From Reyranella sp. (GTDB lineage: Bacteria > Pseudomonadota > Alphaproteobacteria > Reyranellales > Reyranellaceae): DNA of 64,000 nt. The position numbers were made by a program, and so were the translations under genes. The stretch is from positions 186,001 through 250,000 of the forward strand of contig JAIEOV010000002.1 in assembly GCA_019750135.1 (NCBI GenBank). Direction: 5' to 3'. Under the pieces are notes generated by a model. It did no database searches. It had not been told where the DNA came from and was given only the letters and a program-made list of their open reading frames with translations. The first letter of the stretch is position 1, and every line of letters starts with the position of its first letter. Shown piece by piece: positions 25,674 to 37,024 of the stretch.

Positions 25674-26000
25674 CTAGTGCGTCTCCTTCATGATCTGCTC
25701 CTTGGCCTCGACCATCAGGCGCTCGCTCTGCTTGCGGATCGTGTGGTCTTCCGTCGGCTTGCCGGCAGCGGCGAGGTCCTTCACCAGCTTTTCCACGACA
25801 TCGTGATGGCCGGGCTTCTCCATATCGGCCACGACCACTTCCTTGGCGTAAGCCTCGGCATCGGCGCCGGTCTTGCCCATCAGGCCCGCGGCCCACAGGC
25901 CCAGCATCTTGTTCCGGCGCGCGTTCGCCTTGAACTGCAGTTCCTGGTCGTGCTCGAACTTCTTCTCGAAGGCTTTTTCGCGCTGGTCGAACGTGGTCAT
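25674..26000 (-). CDS. DUF1476 family protein (alphaproteobacterial F1-ATPase zeta-type inhibitor)
   Basis: 108 residues from the ATG with GGAG upstream. MTTFDQREKAFEKKFEHDQE, FKANARRNKMLGLWAAGLMG and the C-terminal EDHTIRKQSERLMVEAKEQI are diagnostic. In Paracoccus this family is the zeta subunit, whose N-terminal helix blocks the F1 rotor. In alphaproteobacteria it usually sits between purB and purC, as it broadly does here. The low-complexity charged N-terminus fits the inhibitory helix. Identity of the family is secure; inhibition in this organism is inferred. Confidence 0.92.
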   Translation of the reverse strand: MTTFDQREKAFEKKFEHDQELQFKANARRNKMLGLWAAGLMGKTGADAEAYAKEVVVADMEKPGHHDVVEKLVKDLAAAGKPTEDHTIRKQSERLMVEAKEQIMKETH

Positions 26001-26106
26001 GGCCGCTCCGGTTTGGCTCTTGCGCGGTTTATAGCGACGCGGGCGGCGTCTTTCCACCACTCGCTGACGGTGGCAAAGTCGCAGGCCGCTTGGAGGAAAG
26101 CGTCCG

Positions 26107-26955
26107 ATGTCGTTGGAAAAGCTGCGCGATTGGGTCGGCCGCACCCGCACCGTAGAGGACTTTGCCGCGCCCTTCCCGGTCCGCGCGCTGATCGCCACGT
26201 TCGACGAGAGCGACCCCGATCCGCGGCCTGGCGATCCCCTGCCGCCGCTCTGGCACTGGCTCTATTTCCTCGAGGCGGCGCCCCTGTCCAAGGTCGGGCC
26301 GGACGGCCACGCCGAGCGCGGCGACTTCCTGCCGCCGGTGCCCCTGCCGCGCCGCATGTGGGCAGGCAGCCGCTTCGCCTTCACCGGCCCGCCAATCAAG
26401 GTCGGGCAGACGATCCACCGCGCCTCGCGCATCAAGTCTGTCGAGCCCAAGACCGGCACGACCGGAGACATGGTGTTCGTCACCGTCGAGCACACCGTGT
26501 CCGGACCGGACGGCGTCTCCTTTGTCGAGGACCACGACATCGTCTATCGCGAGGCGGCCAAGCCGGGAGAGAAGCAGCGCGAACCCAAGCCGGCGCCGAC
26601 CGATGCCACGTGGTCGAGGAAGATCATGGGCGATCCGGTCCTGCTGTTCCGATTTTCCGCGCTCACCTTCAATGGACATCGCATCCACTACGACCAACCT
26701 TATGTCACAGGCACCGAAGGTTATCCCGGCCTGATCGTCCACGGTCCATTGATGGGCATGGTGCAAATCGAGTTGGCCCGGCGCGCCAACCCCGATAAAG
26801 TTGCGAAGAGCTTCGAGTTTCGCGCGCTGGCGCCGGTCTATGCCGGTGCCGCCTTCACGGTCCAGGCGCGGCGCGAGGGCGATGGGGGCGTCGCCACATG
26901 GATTGCCGACCGCAATGGCGGTTTGGCGCAGCAGGGGAGAGTAACGTTCCAATGA
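26107..26955 (+). CDS. MaoC/FAS1-dehydratase-like hotdog hydratase (mesaconyl/itaconyl-CoA hydratase type)
   Basis: 282 residues, GGAGGAAAG before the ATG. The N-terminal half resembles the FAS1-like dehydratase domain (PLWHWLYFLEAAPLSKVGPD, RRMWAGSRFAFTGPP). The C-terminal hotdog has HRIHYDQPYVTGTEGYPGL with the IVHGPLMG hydratase stretch. This double-hotdog size matches mesaconyl-C4-CoA or itaconyl-CoA hydratases and HTD2-like proteins. It would hydrate a CoA ester in the cytoplasm. ATGA overlap with the exported carbonic-anhydrase-like gene downstream is curious, because the products act in different compartments. Confidence 0.85.
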   Translation: MSLEKLRDWVGRTRTVEDFAAPFPVRALIATFDESDPDPRPGDPLPPLWHWLYFLEAAPLSKVGPDGHAERGDFLPPVPLPRRMWAGSRFAFTGPPIKVGQTIHRASRIKSVEPKTGTTGDMVFVTVEHTVSGPDGVSFVEDHDIVYREAAKPGEKQREPKPAPTDATWSRKIMGDPVLLFRFSALTFNGHRIHYDQPYVTGTEGYPGLIVHGPLMGMVQIELARRANPDKVAKSFEFRALAPVYAGAAFTVQARREGDGGVATWIADRNGGLAQQGRVTFQ

Positions 26956-27509
26956 CGAAGCACATCCATCACGCCGGTTGCGGCTGCATGGCTGCCCTGT
27001 CCCGCCGTTCACTGTTCCGCATGGGCGTCGCGGCGGGCGCCGTGGCGCTGACAGCGCCGCGCCTCGCCTTCGCGCAGAAGCCGACGCCCAGCCTCGAGTA
27101 CGAGGCGATGCTGATGAATTGCATCGACCCCCGCTTCTCCACCTGGACGTGGGCGTTCATGGGTAGCCAGGGCTGGGCGAACCTCTACAGCCAGTTCACC
27201 ATCGCCGGCGGCCCGGTCGCAGCCGTTGCCGAGAGCAAGCCCTTCACGCTGTGGCACCAGGCCTGGTGGGACAATCTCGCGATCTCGATCCAACTGCACC
27301 AGGTCAAGCGCGTCGTCGGCCTCTGCCATCGCGACTGCGGCGCCGCCGTCCTGGCCTATGGCGACAGGATCAAGACGGATCCGGACTTCGAGACCGCCAA
27401 GCTCAGCGCGGCGCTACGCACCTTCCGTGCCGAGGTCAAGAAGCGCCACGGTCTCGACGCCGTTCTCGGAATCATGGGCTTGAACGGTGCCGTCCAGACC
27501 GTGACCTGA
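26952..27509 (+). CDS. Tat-exported beta-carbonic-anhydrase-like protein
   Basis: 185 residues. The N-terminus SRRSLFRMGVAAGAVALTAP then AFAQ is a twin-arginine signal with a cleavage site near residue 42. The mature part has MLMNCIDPRFSTW, matching the beta-CA Cys-x-Asp-x-Arg motif, and VGLCHRDCGAAVL with the zinc His and Cys. Much of the helical surface normally present is shortened, so activity is uncertain. A stretch GCGCMAALSRRS before the RR adds cysteines. A periplasmic CO2/bicarbonate role is possible. Its start overlaps the MaoC gene by four bases. Confidence 0.8.
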   Translation: MTKHIHHAGCGCMAALSRRSLFRMGVAAGAVALTAPRLAFAQKPTPSLEYEAMLMNCIDPRFSTWTWAFMGSQGWANLYSQFTIAGGPVAAVAESKPFTLWHQAWWDNLAISIQLHQVKRVVGLCHRDCGAAVLAYGDRIKTDPDFETAKLSAALRTFRAEVKKRHGLDAVLGIMGLNGAVQTVT

Positions 27510-27542
27510 TAGAATGCGGGGGCCTGACCATGACCCTCGTTC

Positions 27543-28580
27543 GTGCCTGAATCGATCATCCCGCATCCGCGACTGAGTGGCAGCGCCCTGGAACGCCAAC
27601 TGGCGAGCCAGGGCGCCCGCCGTCCGGCGAATCCGCTCTTGGCGCTGGTGGTGCCGGTGTTCAACGAGGAAGAGTCGATCGACCTCTTCCTGGACACCGT
27701 CGTGCCGTTGATGGAGCGCGACGGTTTTCGTTTCGAGATCGTGTTCGTCAACGACGGCTCGCGCGACAACACGCTGGCGCATCTGCTCGATCGCGGGGCA
27801 CTCGACCGGCGCCTCAGGATCGTCAACCTGTCGCGCAACTTCGGCAAGGAGGCGGCGCTGACCGCCGGCATCGACCATGCGCGCGGCGACGTCATCGTGC
27901 CCATGGACATCGACCTGCAGGACCCGCCGGAGCTGATCGAGCCCTTCATGGCACGCTGGCGCGAGGGCTACGACATCGTCTACGGCGTGCGCACCCAGCG
28001 CGCCTGGGACACCGCGGCCAAGCGGCTGTCGGCCAACTGGTTCTATCGCGTGTTCAATTCCATGTCGCCGGTGCGCATTCCGGAGAATGTCGGCGACTTC
28101 CGCCTGGTCGATCGCCGCGCCATCCAGGTGCTGCGCCAGCTGCCCGAGCGCAACCGCTTCATGAAGGGCCTGTTCGCCTGGGTCGGCTTCAACGCCGTCG
28201 GCGTGCCCTACGAGCGGCCGCAGCGCGCCGCGGGCTCGAGCAAGTTCAACCTGTGGCGCCTGTGGAACTTCGCGCTGGACGGCGTCGTGAGCTTCTCGAC
28301 GGCACCGCTGCGTGCCTGGTTCTATGTCGGCGTCGTGATCGCCGCCGTCGCCGTGCTCTATGCGATCTTCATCATCACCCGCGTGCTGCTTTTCGGCATC
28401 GACACGCCGGGCTACGCCTCATTGCTGATCGCGGTGCTGCTGATGGGCGCCATCCAGCTGCTGTCGCTCGGCATCATCGGCGAGTATCTCGGCCGTCTCT
28501 TCCTCGAGGTGAAAGGCCGGCCGATTTACGTGATCGAAGGCGTCTACGAGAACGGAGACGTTCTGCCTCCGCAGTCCTGA
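27543..28580 (+). CDS. Polyprenyl-phosphate glycosyltransferase (GT2, GtrB/ArnC-like)
   Basis: 345 residues from a GTG. LALVVPVFNEEESIDLFLDT opens the GT2 fold, IVFVNDGSRDNT and VPMDIDLQDPPELI hold the DxD-type metal residues, and the C-terminus has two membrane helices (FYVGVVIAAVAVLYAIFIIT and the stretch around ILLMGAIQLLSLGIIGEYLG). Members load a sugar onto undecaprenyl phosphate at the inner membrane. The SAM methyltransferase four bases downstream may modify the same lipid or glycan. A flippase partner is not adjacent. Confidence 0.92.
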   Translation: MPESIIPHPRLSGSALERQLASQGARRPANPLLALVVPVFNEEESIDLFLDTVVPLMERDGFRFEIVFVNDGSRDNTLAHLLDRGALDRRLRIVNLSRNFGKEAALTAGIDHARGDVIVPMDIDLQDPPELIEPFMARWREGYDIVYGVRTQRAWDTAAKRLSANWFYRVFNSMSPVRIPENVGDFRLVDRRAIQVLRQLPERNRFMKGLFAWVGFNAVGVPYERPQRAAGSSKFNLWRLWNFALDGVVSFSTAPLRAWFYVGVVIAAVAVLYAIFIITRVLLFGIDTPGYASLLIAVLLMGAIQLLSLGIIGEYLGRLFLEVKGRPIYVIEGVYENGDVLPPQS

Positions 28581-28584
28581 CCAG

Positions 28585-29289
28585 ATGGACCTCAAGGAAG
28601 AAGACATTTTAGGCGCCGAGATCGGCCGGCACTGGTACTACCGGTCGAAAGCGGCGGCGCTCCGGCGCATGGTCGGGGGCCTCGGCGCTCGACGCATCCT
28701 CGACGTCGGCGCGGGCTCGGGCTTCTTCTCCCGCCATCTTCTGGCCGAGGCCGGCGCGCAATCGGCGCTGTGCGTCGACATCGGCTATCCCAGCGACCGC
28801 GACGACAGCGAAGGCGGCAAGCCCGTCCTCTACCGCCGCGACACCGGCCCGACCGACTGCGACCTGGTGCTGATGATGGACGTGCTGGAGCACGTCGACG
28901 ACGATCGCGGCCTGGTCCGCCACTACGCCGCCAAGGTGCCGTCCGGCGCGCATTTCCTGGTGACGGTGCCGGCCTTTCGCTTCCTGTGGAGCGGCCACGA
29001 CGTCTTCCTCGAGCACAAGCGGCGCTATCGGCTCGGCGAGATCGAGACGACGATGCGCGATGCCGGCCTGCAGGTCGTGCGCGGCGCCTACTACTTTGGC
29101 TTCGTCTTTCCACTGGCGGCTGCCGTGCGGCTCGCCGCGCGCGGCACGACGGAGCCTCGGAGCAGCCTGAAGAAGCACGGCGCGCTCACCAACGGCCTCC
29201 TGGCCACCGTGTGCGCAGCGGAACTGCCGCTCGTTCCGGTCAACCGCCTGGCCGGATTGTCGGCCTTCGTGCTGGCGCGCAAGCCCTAG
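28585..29289 (+). CDS. Class I SAM-dependent methyltransferase
   Basis: 234 residues. RRILDVGAGSGFFSRHLL is the SAM-binding motif I, CDLVLMMDVLEHVDDD motif II with the usual LEHV, and HFLVTVPAFRFLWSGHDVFL motif III. A membrane-prone segment appears near residues 170-185 (YYFGFVFPLAAAVRLA). Tight coupling to a polyprenyl glycosyltransferase suggests the target is a lipid-linked sugar, though this is inference. Confidence 0.88.
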   Translation: MDLKEEDILGAEIGRHWYYRSKAAALRRMVGGLGARRILDVGAGSGFFSRHLLAEAGAQSALCVDIGYPSDRDDSEGGKPVLYRRDTGPTDCDLVLMMDVLEHVDDDRGLVRHYAAKVPSGAHFLVTVPAFRFLWSGHDVFLEHKRRYRLGEIETTMRDAGLQVVRGAYYFGFVFPLAAAVRLAARGTTEPRSSLKKHGALTNGLLATVCAAELPLVPVNRLAGLSAFVLARKP

Positions 29290-29322
29290 ACGGCGAAGAA
29301 TTCCTCCCAAGGAGGAAACCCC

Positions 29323-30111
29323 ATGCCCGTTCTCTATCGCAAGCAGGGTCACACCGGCATCCTGACGCTGAGCCGCCCCGAGGCGCGCAACTGCTGGGGC
29401 CAGGACTACAATGACGGCCTGCTCCGCCATCTCGACGCGGCGACCGACGACGACGAGGTCCGTTCCGTCATCCTGACGGGCGACGAGGCAGGCGGCGCCT
29501 TCTCCGCCGGCGCCAACCTGCGCGATCCCAACACCCACAACACGCGCTCGGCCGCCGCGTTCGTGAAGCGCGTGGGTCGGGCGCGCAACTTCCCGTCCAA
29601 CCTGCTGGCCGACTTCCCCAAGCCCGTCATCGCCGCGGTCAACGGCTATGCCATCGGCATCGGCTGCATCATCACGTTCTGCTGCGACCTGGTGGTGGCC
29701 TCCGATCGGGCGGAATGGCGCCTGCCGCAGGTGGCGCTCGGCATCCTGCCCAACTACGGCGGCGCGACGCGTCTCGCGCGCATCGTCGGCAAGGGCCTGG
29801 CGATGCGGGTCGCGATGGGCTTCCCGCTCAAGGCGGAAGAAGCGCATCGCATCGGGCTGGCTCAGTGGCTGGTGCCGCATGAAGAGGTCATGGCGCAGGC
29901 GCTGGCCGTCGCCGACCATATCGCCGGCCTGCCGCCGCTTGCCGTGCGCATGGTCAAGGAATCGATGAACCGCGGCCAGGACATTCCCAGCATCGCCGAC
30001 GCCTCACTGGTCGATACCTACCGCTTCATGGTGCTCGAGATGAGCGAGGACAAGGCCGAGGCTCACGAGGCGTGGCGCGAGCGCCGCAAGCCGAGGTTTC
30101 GCGGACAGTAG
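29323..30111 (+). CDS. Crotonase-superfamily protein lacking both enoyl-CoA hydratase glutamates
   Basis: 262 residues, AAGGAGGAAA before the ATG. The oxyanion hole loops (GAFSAGANLRD and IGCIITFCCD) are present. In enoyl-CoA hydratases the two catalytic glutamates lie in GxGCE and QPE; here those places read GIGCI and LPQ, so both are replaced (Ile and Gln). The rest is a standard crotonase including LGILPNYGGATRLARIVG. It therefore probably binds acyl-CoA but catalyses something other than simple hydration, for example isomerisation, decarboxylation or a hydrolase-type step. Immediately convergent with the diiron protein gene. Confidence 0.88.
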   Translation: MPVLYRKQGHTGILTLSRPEARNCWGQDYNDGLLRHLDAATDDDEVRSVILTGDEAGGAFSAGANLRDPNTHNTRSAAAFVKRVGRARNFPSNLLADFPKPVIAAVNGYAIGIGCIITFCCDLVVASDRAEWRLPQVALGILPNYGGATRLARIVGKGLAMRVAMGFPLKAEEAHRIGLAQWLVPHEEVMAQALAVADHIAGLPPLAVRMVKESMNRGQDIPSIADASLVDTYRFMVLEMSEDKAEAHEAWRERRKPRFRGQ

Positions 30112-30118
30112 ATTCTTG

Positions 30119-31237
30119 CTAACCGAGCGCCACGTCCTTCGACGATATCCGCCGGCGCTTGGCGTTGATGTCGCGCAGCACGACCAGCATCTCCTCGGCG
30201 ACGACGTCGCCCGGAATGCCGTCGCCTTCGGCCTCGAGCTCCTTCATGTCGACCCACACCGCATAGAGCGGCGCGGTGCGGCTGGTGATGATGCCGGCAT
30301 GCAGCAACGTCTTGATCAGCACCCGGAACATGTTGGTGCTTTCCTTCAGCGAGTTGCGGCGGTCGTCGTCGCTGAAGCTCTCCTTCACCGCGTCGCGCAC
30401 CCACTGCCAGTCGAGCCCGTATTTGGCGTAGATGACCTGCTTCTGCTCGGCGTTGATCAGGTTGAACAACAGGGTCTGGAAGATCTGGGCCGCCCAGTCC
30501 TCGACCTTGCGGTGCTCCTCCTGGTTGAGATGGCGAATGGTCTTGGCCGCCCAGATGCGGCCGAAGCGGTGATGGAACGCCTCGTCGCTCATCACCAGTT
30601 GGACCAGCCGGCGCAGCACCGGATCGTTGGTACGCGCGTTCAGCGTCGCGAACGAGCCCATCGCCAGGCCCTCGATCAGCATCTGCATGCCGACGATCTT
30701 CTTGTAGACCTCGTTCGTGCTCACCAGGTCGGCCAGCACCGTCGAGATGGTCTTGCCGACCGGCAGCGGCTCGCCCCAGCGCTTGGCGATGTAGCGGGTG
30801 AAGCCCGCGACGTGACGCGCCTCCTCGCGCGCCTGGTTGGCGGCGTACTCCTGGGCGCCCGGGTCGAGCAGGATGTGGCAGAGGCTGGCCGACAGCGATA
30901 AGGCGCCCTGCTCGCCATGCAGCAGGTTGGAGATCGACCAGTGCATGACGTCGTTCGCGAGCTGGATCTTCTGGCCCTCGTCCAGCCGGTCGGCGACGGC
31001 GCTGCGCAGCTCCACGATCATGTCGAACGGCACCACCGACATGGCCGCCATGTCGAACGGCTGGTCGAAATCGATGTAGTTCCTGTCCAGCGGGTCCCAG
31101 AAATGGTCGTGGGTGGCCGAAATGATGGCGTCAAAGGCATCGCTACGTCGGCCGTAACGCGGTACTTCCAGCATCGCTGCGAAGTCTTCCGGCATTATGG
31201 TGTCGTAGGCCTTGTCGTAGGTGATTTGCTGGGCCAT
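30119..31237 (-). CDS. Ferritin-like / R2-type diiron carboxylate protein
   Basis: 372 residues, GGAGG upstream of the ATG. Iron ligands are arranged as in R2-like four-helix bundles: HGEQGALSLSASL then NQAREEARHVAGFTRYI, and QMLIEGLAMGSF then VMSDEAFHHRFGRIW (two E plus ExxH pairs, about residues 105-225). This resembles acyl-ACP desaturase/AurF-like oxygenases rather than iron-storage ferritins. The redox partner and substrate are unknown. It diverges from purC across 139 bases containing a palindrome. A second, shorter diiron protein is encoded at 54.5 kb. Confidence 0.85.
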   Translation of the reverse strand: MAQQITYDKAYDTIMPEDFAAMLEVPRYGRRSDAFDAIISATHDHFWDPLDRNYIDFDQPFDMAAMSVVPFDMIVELRSAVADRLDEGQKIQLANDVMHWSISNLLHGEQGALSLSASLCHILLDPGAQEYAANQAREEARHVAGFTRYIAKRWGEPLPVGKTISTVLADLVSTNEVYKKIVGMQMLIEGLAMGSFATLNARTNDPVLRRLVQLVMSDEAFHHRFGRIWAAKTIRHLNQEEHRKVEDWAAQIFQTLLFNLINAEQKQVIYAKYGLDWQWVRDAVKESFSDDDRRNSLKESTNMFRVLIKTLLHAGIITSRTAPLYAVWVDMKELEAEGDGIPGDVVAEEMLVVLRDINAKRRRISSKDVALG

Positions 31238-31263
31238 TTGGGGCCTCCGATGTGAGGTAAATA

Positions 31264-31277
31264 TGACGGCCACGTCA
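31264..31277. promoter_or_regulatory. Candidate operator between the diiron gene and purC
   Basis: TGACG-N4-CGTCA is a perfect short inverted repeat placed 26 bases upstream of the diiron protein start and 99 bases upstream of purC. Sites of this type are used by dimeric CRP/FNR- or bZIP-like regulators, but no regulator is specified here and the arms are only five bases. Confidence 0.35.
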
Positions 31278-31376
31278 CCTTTTTCAATGGATTTTTCCCC
31301 AGTCCCGGCGCATGGGACTTCCGCCATATTCCGGCCGAATGGTGGGCGGATCGCGCCGTCCGCCCAGGAGTAAGAT

Positions 31377-32141
<765 letters not shown>

Positions 32142-32164
32142 CGACGCTGCATAGAAGAGGCGAA

Positions 32165-32407
32165 ATGAAAGCCAGAGTCCACGTGACCCTCAAGAACGGC
32201 GTGCTCGACCCCCAGGGCAAGGCCATCGGGCACTCCCTCAACCGGCTGGGCTTCCCCGAAGTGGGCGATGTCCGCCAGGGCAAGTTCATCGAGCTCGAAC
32301 TCGACGAGACCGACAAGACCAAGGCCAAGGCACGGCTCGACGAGATGTGCCGCAAGCTTCTGGCCAACACCGTGATCGAGAACTACTCGATCGAGCTGGT
32401 CGGCTGA
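32165..32407 (+). CDS. purS: FGAM synthase small subunit PurS
   Basis: 80 residues. [20 protein letters not shown] and [20 protein letters not shown] are the full PurS fold. It bridges PurQ and PurL in the small-type formylglycinamidine ribonucleotide synthase and is needed for the ammonia transfer. Its stop overlaps the purQ start (TGATGA). Confidence 0.97.
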   Translation: MKARVHVTLKNGVLDPQGKAIGHSLNRLGFPEVGDVRQGKFIELELDETDKTKAKARLDEMCRKLLANTVIENYSIELVG

Positions 32408-33104
32408 TGAAGGCCGCAGTCCTCGTCTTTCCCGGCTCCAACCGCGAGGGCGACGTCGCCCAGGCGATCGGGCTCGTCACCGGCCGCAAGCCGCAGATGG
32501 TCTGGCACGGCGACGGCGACTTCGAGAAGACCGACCTGATCGTCGTCCCCGGCGGCTTCTCCTACGGCGACTACCTGCGCTGCGGCGCCATGGCCGCTCT
32601 GTCCCCGGTGATGGCCGAGGTCAAGAAGCGCGCGGCGCAGGGCGTGCCGGTGCTGGCGATCTGCAACGGCTTCCAGATCGTCACCGAGGCGGGCCTGCTG
32701 CCCGGCACCCTGATGCGCAACGCGCACCTGAAGTTCGTCTGCTCCGACGTGCACCTGAAGGTCGAGACCAGCCAGAGCCTGTTCACCAACCGCTACCAGG
32801 CGGGCCAGGTGATTCGCGTGCCGGTCGCTCATGCCGAGGGCAACTACTTTGCCGACGACGATACGCTGAAGCGCCTGGAGGATCGCGGCCAGATCGCCTT
32901 CCGCTACTGCGCCCCCGACGGCACGGTCGACGGCCCTCTGGGTAAAGCTGGCAATCCCAACGGCTCGATCCGCAACATCGCCGGCGTGTTCAACGAGACC
33001 AAGACGGTGATGGGCCTGATGCCCCATCCCGAAAACGCCGTTGAGCCGATGTTCGGCGGCTCGGACGGCAAGGCACTGTTCGAAGGCCTGGTCGAGGCCC
33101 TCAC

Positions 33105-33108
<4 letters not shown>
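32407..33108 (+). CDS. purQ: FGAM synthase glutaminase subunit PurQ
   Basis: 233 residues starting at [16 protein letters not shown]. The class I glutaminase triad is visible: [11 protein letters not shown] (nucleophilic Cys) and [12 protein letters not shown] (His and Glu). The upstream in-frame ATG at 32347 lies inside purS and is not used. It supplies ammonia from glutamine to PurL. Overlaps purL by four bases. Confidence 0.97.
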
Positions 33109-35357
<2,249 letters not shown>

Positions 35358-35374
35358 CACAGGAAAATCAAGCC

Positions 35375-35611
35375 ATGCCGATGGCCGCCGAAGACATCAT
35401 CCGCCTGATCAAGGAAGGCATCCCCGACGCCGAGGTCGAGATTCAGGACCTCGCGGGCGACGGCGACCACTACGCCGCCACTGTCGTTTCAGCGGCCTTC
35501 GCCGGCAAGTCCAAGATCCAGCAGCACCAGATGGTCTATGGCGCGCTGGGGGGCCGCATGGGCGGCGTGCTGCATGCGCTCAAATTGACTACCATGGCGC
35601 AACGGCCCTAG
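35375..35611 (+). CDS. bolA: BolA-family protein
   Basis: 78 residues. [35 protein letters not shown] and [20 protein letters not shown] give the BolA alpha/beta fold with the invariant His. BolA-like proteins pair with CGFS monothiol glutaredoxins to hold a [2Fe-2S] cluster. The next gene is exactly such a glutaredoxin, so they probably work as a complex in iron-sulfur handling. Confidence 0.93.
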   Translation: MPMAAEDIIRLIKEGIPDAEVEIQDLAGDGDHYAATVVSAAFAGKSKIQQHQMVYGALGGRMGGVLHALKLTTMAQRP

Positions 35612-35667
35612 GGGCCTTATATTCAGGATCAGACCCGCGCCCGGCTGGGGTGCTTCAGGAGATCGAT

Positions 35668-36009
35668 ATGAGCGAGCCTCAGGTTTTCGACCGTATCCGC
35701 GACGAGATCGCCAAGAACGACGTGCTGCTCTTCATGAAGGGCACGCCGGTGTTCCCGCAGTGCGGCTTCTCGGCCGCCGTCGTGGAAGTGCTGAGCGAGC
35801 TCGGCGTGAAGTTCCATGGCGTCAACATCCTGGTCGACCCGGAACTGCGCCAGGGCATCAAGGAATTCAGCCAGTGGCCGACCATCCCGCAGCTCTACGT
35901 CAAGGGCGAGTTCGTGGGCGGCTGCGACATCATCCGCGAGATGGCCGAGACCGGCGAGCTCGAGCAGTTCTTCAAGGAAAAGGGCGTCGCGCTCGCGAAC
36001 GCGGCTTAA
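35668..36009 (+). CDS. grxD: Monothiol glutaredoxin (Grx4/GrxD type)
   Basis: 113 residues. [19 protein letters not shown] contains the CGFS active site near residue 32, and [20 protein letters not shown] the glutathione-binding TVP-like and GG-CD motifs (here TIP). The protein carries or transfers [2Fe-2S] clusters with BolA. A 7-base-stem hairpin (AGCGCGT/ACGCGCT) overlaps its TAA stop. Confidence 0.95.
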   Translation: MSEPQVFDRIRDEIAKNDVLLFMKGTPVFPQCGFSAAVVEVLSELGVKFHGVNILVDPELRQGIKEFSQWPTIPQLYVKGEFVGGCDIIREMAETGELEQFFKEKGVALANAA

Positions 36010-36026
36010 GCGCGTTCATACGCGCT
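36009..36026 (+). terminator. Hairpin at the end of the purC-grxD operon
   Basis: AGCGCGT-TCAT-ACGCGCT, starting at the last base of the grxD stop. No U-run follows, so it is either Rho-assisted or a 3' stabiliser rather than a classical intrinsic terminator. The rest of 36027-36185 has no gene; another hairpin (GCGTTTGC/GCAAACGC) overlaps the stop of the DODA gene at 36179-36197. Confidence 0.45.
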
Positions 36027-36185
36027 GGCGGCCCGTAGCGGTAGGCGCGCCCGTCTCGCCGGTTGGCCGAAGGCCGAACCGCAGGGTCCGCACGCTTCAG
36101 AAATGGCAAGACGACACCACCTGTAAGCCTCCACACAGCGGGCTCTCGGCGTTGACTACAACGCCTGCCGCCCGCCAGGCGTTTG

Positions 36186-36953
36186 CTACGCAAACGCGTA
36201 CGACGCCATCGACAGGTTTCCCAACGTAAACGACCGATGGAGCGCGCGTCCCCGCGCGCCCTTGCTGGCTGCGCCGAAGGCGACGTGGATCGGCAGGAAA
36301 TGCTCGTCTGTCGGATGGGCCTCGCGGGCATAGGGCGCCTTGGTGCGGTAATCCGCCAGCGCCGCCTCGTCCCCCTTCTCCAGCGTATCCGCCAGCCAAT
36401 CGTCGAACGCCTTGGCCCACGGCTCGGGCTCGGCGTCGTTGCCGGCCCCTCGCACCAAGGCCCGCAGATTGTGCGTGGCGCTGCCTGAACCCATCACCAG
36501 CACGTCCTCCTCGCGCAGCGACACAAGTTTGCGGCCGAGCGCGATGTGATGCGCCGGGCTTTCGTTGGGCTGCACCGAAAGCTGGAAGATCGGGATGTCG
36601 GCCTCGGGCCAGGCGAGCTTGGCCGGCACCCAGGCGCCATGGTCGAGCCCGCGATGCGGATCGTGCGCGGCGCCGGTGAGCTTGGCGACGCGCTCGGCGA
36701 GCTCGGGCGCACCCGGCGGATCGTAGCGCAGCTGGTAGAGGGCCTCCGGGAACCCGTAGAAGTCGTGGATGGTGGCCGGCTTGTGGGCCGTCGACACGGC
36801 CGGCACGTCGGTATCCCAATGGGCCGAGACGGCGACGATGGCCTTGGGCCGCGGCAGGAGCTGGCCGAGCGATGCCAAAAAGGCCCGCGCCGGCCGATCC
36901 TCCAGGATCAGCATGGGAGAGCCGTGCGAAACAAAGACCGTTGGCATCGACAT
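36186..36953 (-). CDS. Class III extradiol ring-cleavage dioxygenase (DODA/LigB type)
   Basis: 255 residues, GAGGAATAAA before the ATG. PTVFVSHGSPMLILEDRP supplies the first metal His, SAHWDTDVPAV the second, GLDHGAWVPAKLAWPEADIP the catalytic His region and LVMGSGSATHNLRAL a later conserved His. This is the stand-alone DODA family related to 4,5-DOPA dioxygenases and protocatechuate LigB. It uses Fe(II) or Zn to open catechol rings. Divergent to the SBP gene; no ring-hydroxylating partner adjoins it. Confidence 0.93.
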   Translation of the reverse strand: MSMPTVFVSHGSPMLILEDRPARAFLASLGQLLPRPKAIVAVSAHWDTDVPAVSTAHKPATIHDFYGFPEALYQLRYDPPGAPELAERVAKLTGAAHDPHRGLDHGAWVPAKLAWPEADIPIFQLSVQPNESPAHHIALGRKLVSLREEDVLVMGSGSATHNLRALVRGAGNDAEPEPWAKAFDDWLADTLEKGDEAALADYRTKAPYAREAHPTDEHFLPIHVAFGAASKGARGRALHRSFTLGNLSMASYAFA

Positions 36954-37024
36954 CGCTTTATTCCTCGGTCGCCCCATGGCAGCCTGTGTGCAATTGGGGT
37001 CTCGTATCAGGGAACAGGGATATA

